This document shows positions 5,733 through 7,728 of a stretch of 7,728 bases of DNA, in pieces. The notes beneath the pieces were generated by a model that searched no databases, was not told the origin of the DNA, and saw nothing but the letters and a program-made list of their open reading frames with translations. A program made the translations under genes and the position numbers. Every line of letters begins with the position of its first letter. Within the stretch, counting starts at the first letter, position 1. The stretch comes from Aquifex sp. (GTDB lineage Bacteria > Aquificota > Aquificia > Aquificales > Aquificaceae), in NCBI GenBank assembly GCA_003978875.1, contig QNXQ01000048.1, forward strand, positions 1 through 7,728, given 5' to 3'.

Positions 5733-7728
5733 TCTATCTGGTCACCTACTTTTACATCGTTGTAATCTTTTAATTTAACTCCACACTCGTACCCTGCACT
5801 TACTTCTTGCACGTCGTCTTTGAATCTCTTTAAGCCTTCTATTTCACCGTCGTATATGACAACTCCTTCTCTTATTAGTCTTGCTTTAGCTCCCCTTACC
5901 AACTTTCCGTTTAATACATAACATCCTGCTACAGTACCGACTTTCTTTATCTTGAAAGTAGCCCTTACTTCTGCCATTCCGAGAATTTCTTCTTTCTTTA
6001 TAGGCTCAAGGAGACCTACAAGAGCCTTCTTGACATCTTCTATAGCTTCGTAGATAATTCCGTAGAGTTTTACGTCAACTTTTTCCTTTTCCATAAGCTC
6101 CCTGGCTTTAGGGTCTGGTCTTGTGTTAAAGCCTATAACTATTGCTCCTGAAGCTTTTGCAAGCATAATATCGTTTTCGGTAATTCCTCCAACAGCACCG
6201 TGAATTATCTTTACCTGAACTTTTTCATTGGAAAGCTCTTCGAGAGATTTCTTTAAGGCTTCTAGAGATCCCATAGTGTCAGCCTTAAGGACTATCCTAA
6301 GTTCTTTAGTTTCTCCAGATTGTATTTTCTTGTAGATATCTTCTAACCTTATAGTTTGAAGTTTTTCTTCCCTTTCCTTCTTTTCCTTTCTCTTTTCAGC
6401 GATTTCCCTGGCGGTCTTTTCATCGTCTACTACTATTAATTCATCCCCTGCTTCAGGTAGTTCTTCAAAACCGAGAACTTCCACGGGAGTAGAGGGAGGT
6501 GCTTCCTTTATTTGTCTTCCTTTGTCATCAAACATTGCTCTTACTCTTCCGTAGGTTGTTCCGGCGACAAAGTGGTCACCTATTTTGAGAGTCCCGTCTT
6601 CCACTATAACTGTAGCTACTGGCCCTCTTTTCCTATCCAGTTTTGATTCTATGATTGTTCCCCTTGCTTTTTTATTGGGATTAGCTTTCAGCTCAAGTAT
6701 ATCAGCGAGAAGTAATACCATTTCGAGCAATTGGTCTACATTTTGCCCGGTTTTAGCAGATATATCTACGAATATGGTATCTCCTCCCCACTCTTCGGGA
6801 ATCAGCCCATGTTCTGAGAGTTCCCGTCTAACTTTCATAGGGTCAGCGTTTGGTTTATCAATTTTATTTACGGCAACAATTATCGGAACATCAAAGGCCT
6901 TGGCGTGGTTTATGGCTTCTATGGTTTGAGGCATAACACCATCGTCTGCAGCAACAACGAGGATTGCTATATCTGTTACCTTTGCTCCTCTAGCTCTTAG
7001 TGTTGTGAATGCTTCGTGTCCGGGAGTATCGAGGAAAGTTATCTTTCTACCATCGGGTAATACCACTTGTGAAGCACCGATGTGTTGAGTTATTCCTCCT
7101 TTCTCCCTTTCGGCAACGTTTGTATTTCTTATTCTGTCAAGCAATGTAGTTTTACCGTGGTCAACGTGACCCATCACCACTACTATCGGAGGCCTGGGTT
7201 CTAACTCTTCTTCCCTTACTTCTTCTTGCTCTTCTATAATTTCTTCTTCGATTTCCTCTTTCTTTACTTCCGCAAGGTATCCGAAGGATTCCGCAACTTC
7301 TACTGCGACTTCCGGTGGAACAGGCTGGTTTATCGTTGCAAGAACTCCCCTCTTCATAAGCTCAGCTATTACTTTATTTGCAGGTACATCTAAGAGTTCG
7401 GCGAGTTCTCTTACGGTAATTATTTCGGGTATCTGGATTATTTTTATTTCTTCCTCTTTCTTCCTTTTCTTTTCCTTTTCTTTCTTTTCTTGTTTTTTCT
7501 TTTCTTTTTCTACTTTATGCTCAAGTTTTCTCAGGATTTCCCTTTCTTGTTTGGACATCCTTACTTTAGGTTTTTCTTCTTTCTTCTCTTCCTTCTTTTC
7601 CTCTTTCTTTTGAGGTTTAGCTTCCTCTCTCTTTAGTTCCCTTACTTCTACTCTTGGTTTTTCCTCTTTTTTAGCGAGTCTTTCCCTTTTTTCCCTTTCC
7701 TTCCTTTCAAGGATTTCCCTTATGAGTT
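5696..7728 (-). CDS. infB: Translation initiation factor IF-2, 5'-truncated at the window edge
   Basis: The frame stays open to the right edge, so about 676 C-terminal residues are visible. The ATG at 7556-7558 is internal: 56 more codons precede it, with the same Lys/Glu-rich composition. Numbering from that Met: an IF2-N type domain spans about 44-97 (ITVRELAELLDVPANKVIAE). The GTPase domain has G1 GHVDHGKT (130-137), switch region GGITQHIGA (154-162), G3 DTPGH (177-181), G4 NKID (231-234) and G5 SAK (267-269). Domain II and the connecting helix follow, then the C-terminal fMet-tRNA-binding domain with GTVAGCYV (541-548), KRFKDDVQEV (577-586) and ECGVKLKDYNDVKVGD (591-606). IF-2 positions initiator tRNA on the 30S subunit and drives subunit joining using GTP. 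The upstream nusA and downstream rbfA neighbours common elsewhere are not visible here; queE follows with a 37-bp overlap. Confidence 0.97.
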   Translation of the reverse strand, partial: LIREILERKEREKRERLAKKEEKPRVEVRELKREEAKPQKKEEKKEEKKEEKPKVRMSKQEREILRKLEHKVEKEKKKQEKKEKEKKRKKEEEIKIIQIPEIITVRELAELLDVPANKVIAELMKRGVLATINQPVPPEVAVEVAESFGYLAEVKKEEIEEEIIEEQEEVREEELEPRPPIVVVMGHVDHGKTTLLDRIRNTNVAEREKGGITQHIGASQVVLPDGRKITFLDTPGHEAFTTLRARGAKVTDIAILVVAADDGVMPQTIEAINHAKAFDVPIIVAVNKIDKPNADPMKVRRELSEHGLIPEEWGGDTIFVDISAKTGQNVDQLLEMVLLLADILELKANPNKKARGTIIESKLDRKRGPVATVIVEDGTLKIGDHFVAGTTYGRVRAMFDDKGRQIKEAPPSTPVEVLGFEELPEAGDELIVVDDEKTAREIAEKRKEKKEREEKLQTIRLEDIYKKIQSGETKELRIVLKADTMGSLEALKKSLEELSNEKVQVKIIHGAVGGITENDIMLAKASGAIVIGFNTRPDPKARELMEKEKVDVKLYGIIYEAIEDVKKALVGLLEPIKKEEILGMAEVRATFKIKKVGTVAGCYVLNGKLVRGAKARLIREGVVIYDGEIEGLKRFKDDVQEVSAGYECGVKLKDYNDVKVGDQIECYEIRYEKPTL
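7562..7612 (-). repeat. KKEE tetrapeptide repeats in the IF-2 N-terminal region
   Basis: Translated on the minus strand, this stretch reads three successive KKEE units after a Gln and ends in KPKV. A related KKEEKPRV copy is encoded further upstream near 7643-7672. Codons vary between units (AAA/AAG, GAA/GAG), so the repeat is stronger in protein than in DNA. It forms part of the charged, probably helical or flexible linker typical of IF-2 N-termini. Confidence 0.6.

Noticed and set aside
5690..5760. preQ1 or other riboswitch controlling queE
   Set aside because: queE starts inside infB with no untranslated leader, leaving no room for an aptamer free of coding constraint, and no aptamer-like pattern was seen.
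6585..6929. Plus-strand open frame of 114 codons opposite infB
   Set aside because: It is antisense to the conserved IF-2 GTPase domain; no ribosome site or domain was recognised.
7556..7558. ATG as the start of IF-2, or as an internal start for a shorter IF-2 isoform
   Set aside because: The frame continues to the window edge with the same composition, and AAGG directly abuts the ATG with no proper spacing, so nothing supports initiation here.

Overview
The window looks like a piece of a hyperthermophilic bacterial chromosome, most likely from the Aquificales. Proteins are rich in Lys and Glu, the base composition is moderately AT-rich, ATA and AGA codons are common, genes are packed with overlaps, and familiar operons are broken into small pieces. 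The gene set and order fit my memory of Aquifex aeolicus, but this is recognition, not a database result.

Layout, left to right. (1) Bases 2-628 (+) are the 3' part of a gene ending in an HDOD domain, probably the C-terminus of an EAL-HDOD signalling protein. (2) It converges, with an 11-bp overlap, on a leftward pair: rplI (ribosomal protein L9, 1567-2016) and a CcsA/CcsB-family cytochrome c biogenesis protein (618-1556). A perfect 10-bp inverted repeat sits at the junction. (3) An 80-bp divergent spacer (2017-2096) is the only real intergenic region. It carries one perfect TATAAT on each strand. (4) atpG (2097-2972) and atpD (2987-4423) run rightward and encode the gamma and beta subunits of F1Fo ATP synthase, without atpA or atpC beside them. 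(5) atpD converges on a leftward set of overlapping genes, sharing a TTAA that supplies both stop codons. In transcription order the set is infB (IF-2, running off the right edge), queE (7-carboxy-7-deazaguanine synthase) and a DUF1461/TIGR01906 membrane protein resembling the lipoprotein transacylase Lit.

Working relationships: AtpG and AtpD are partners in one enzyme (rotor shaft and catalytic subunit). The other operons mix functions: translation with cytochrome maturation (rplI-ccsB), and translation initiation with tRNA modification and envelope lipid chemistry (infB-queE-lit-like). I see no mobile element, CRISPR array, tRNA or rRNA. I found no clearly new system. The best leads are the Lit-like protein in an apparently diderm thermophile, the overlapping divergent promoters with a possibly leaderless atpG mRNA, the hairpin at the first convergent junction, and an unusual residue next to the iron-sulfur motif of QueE.
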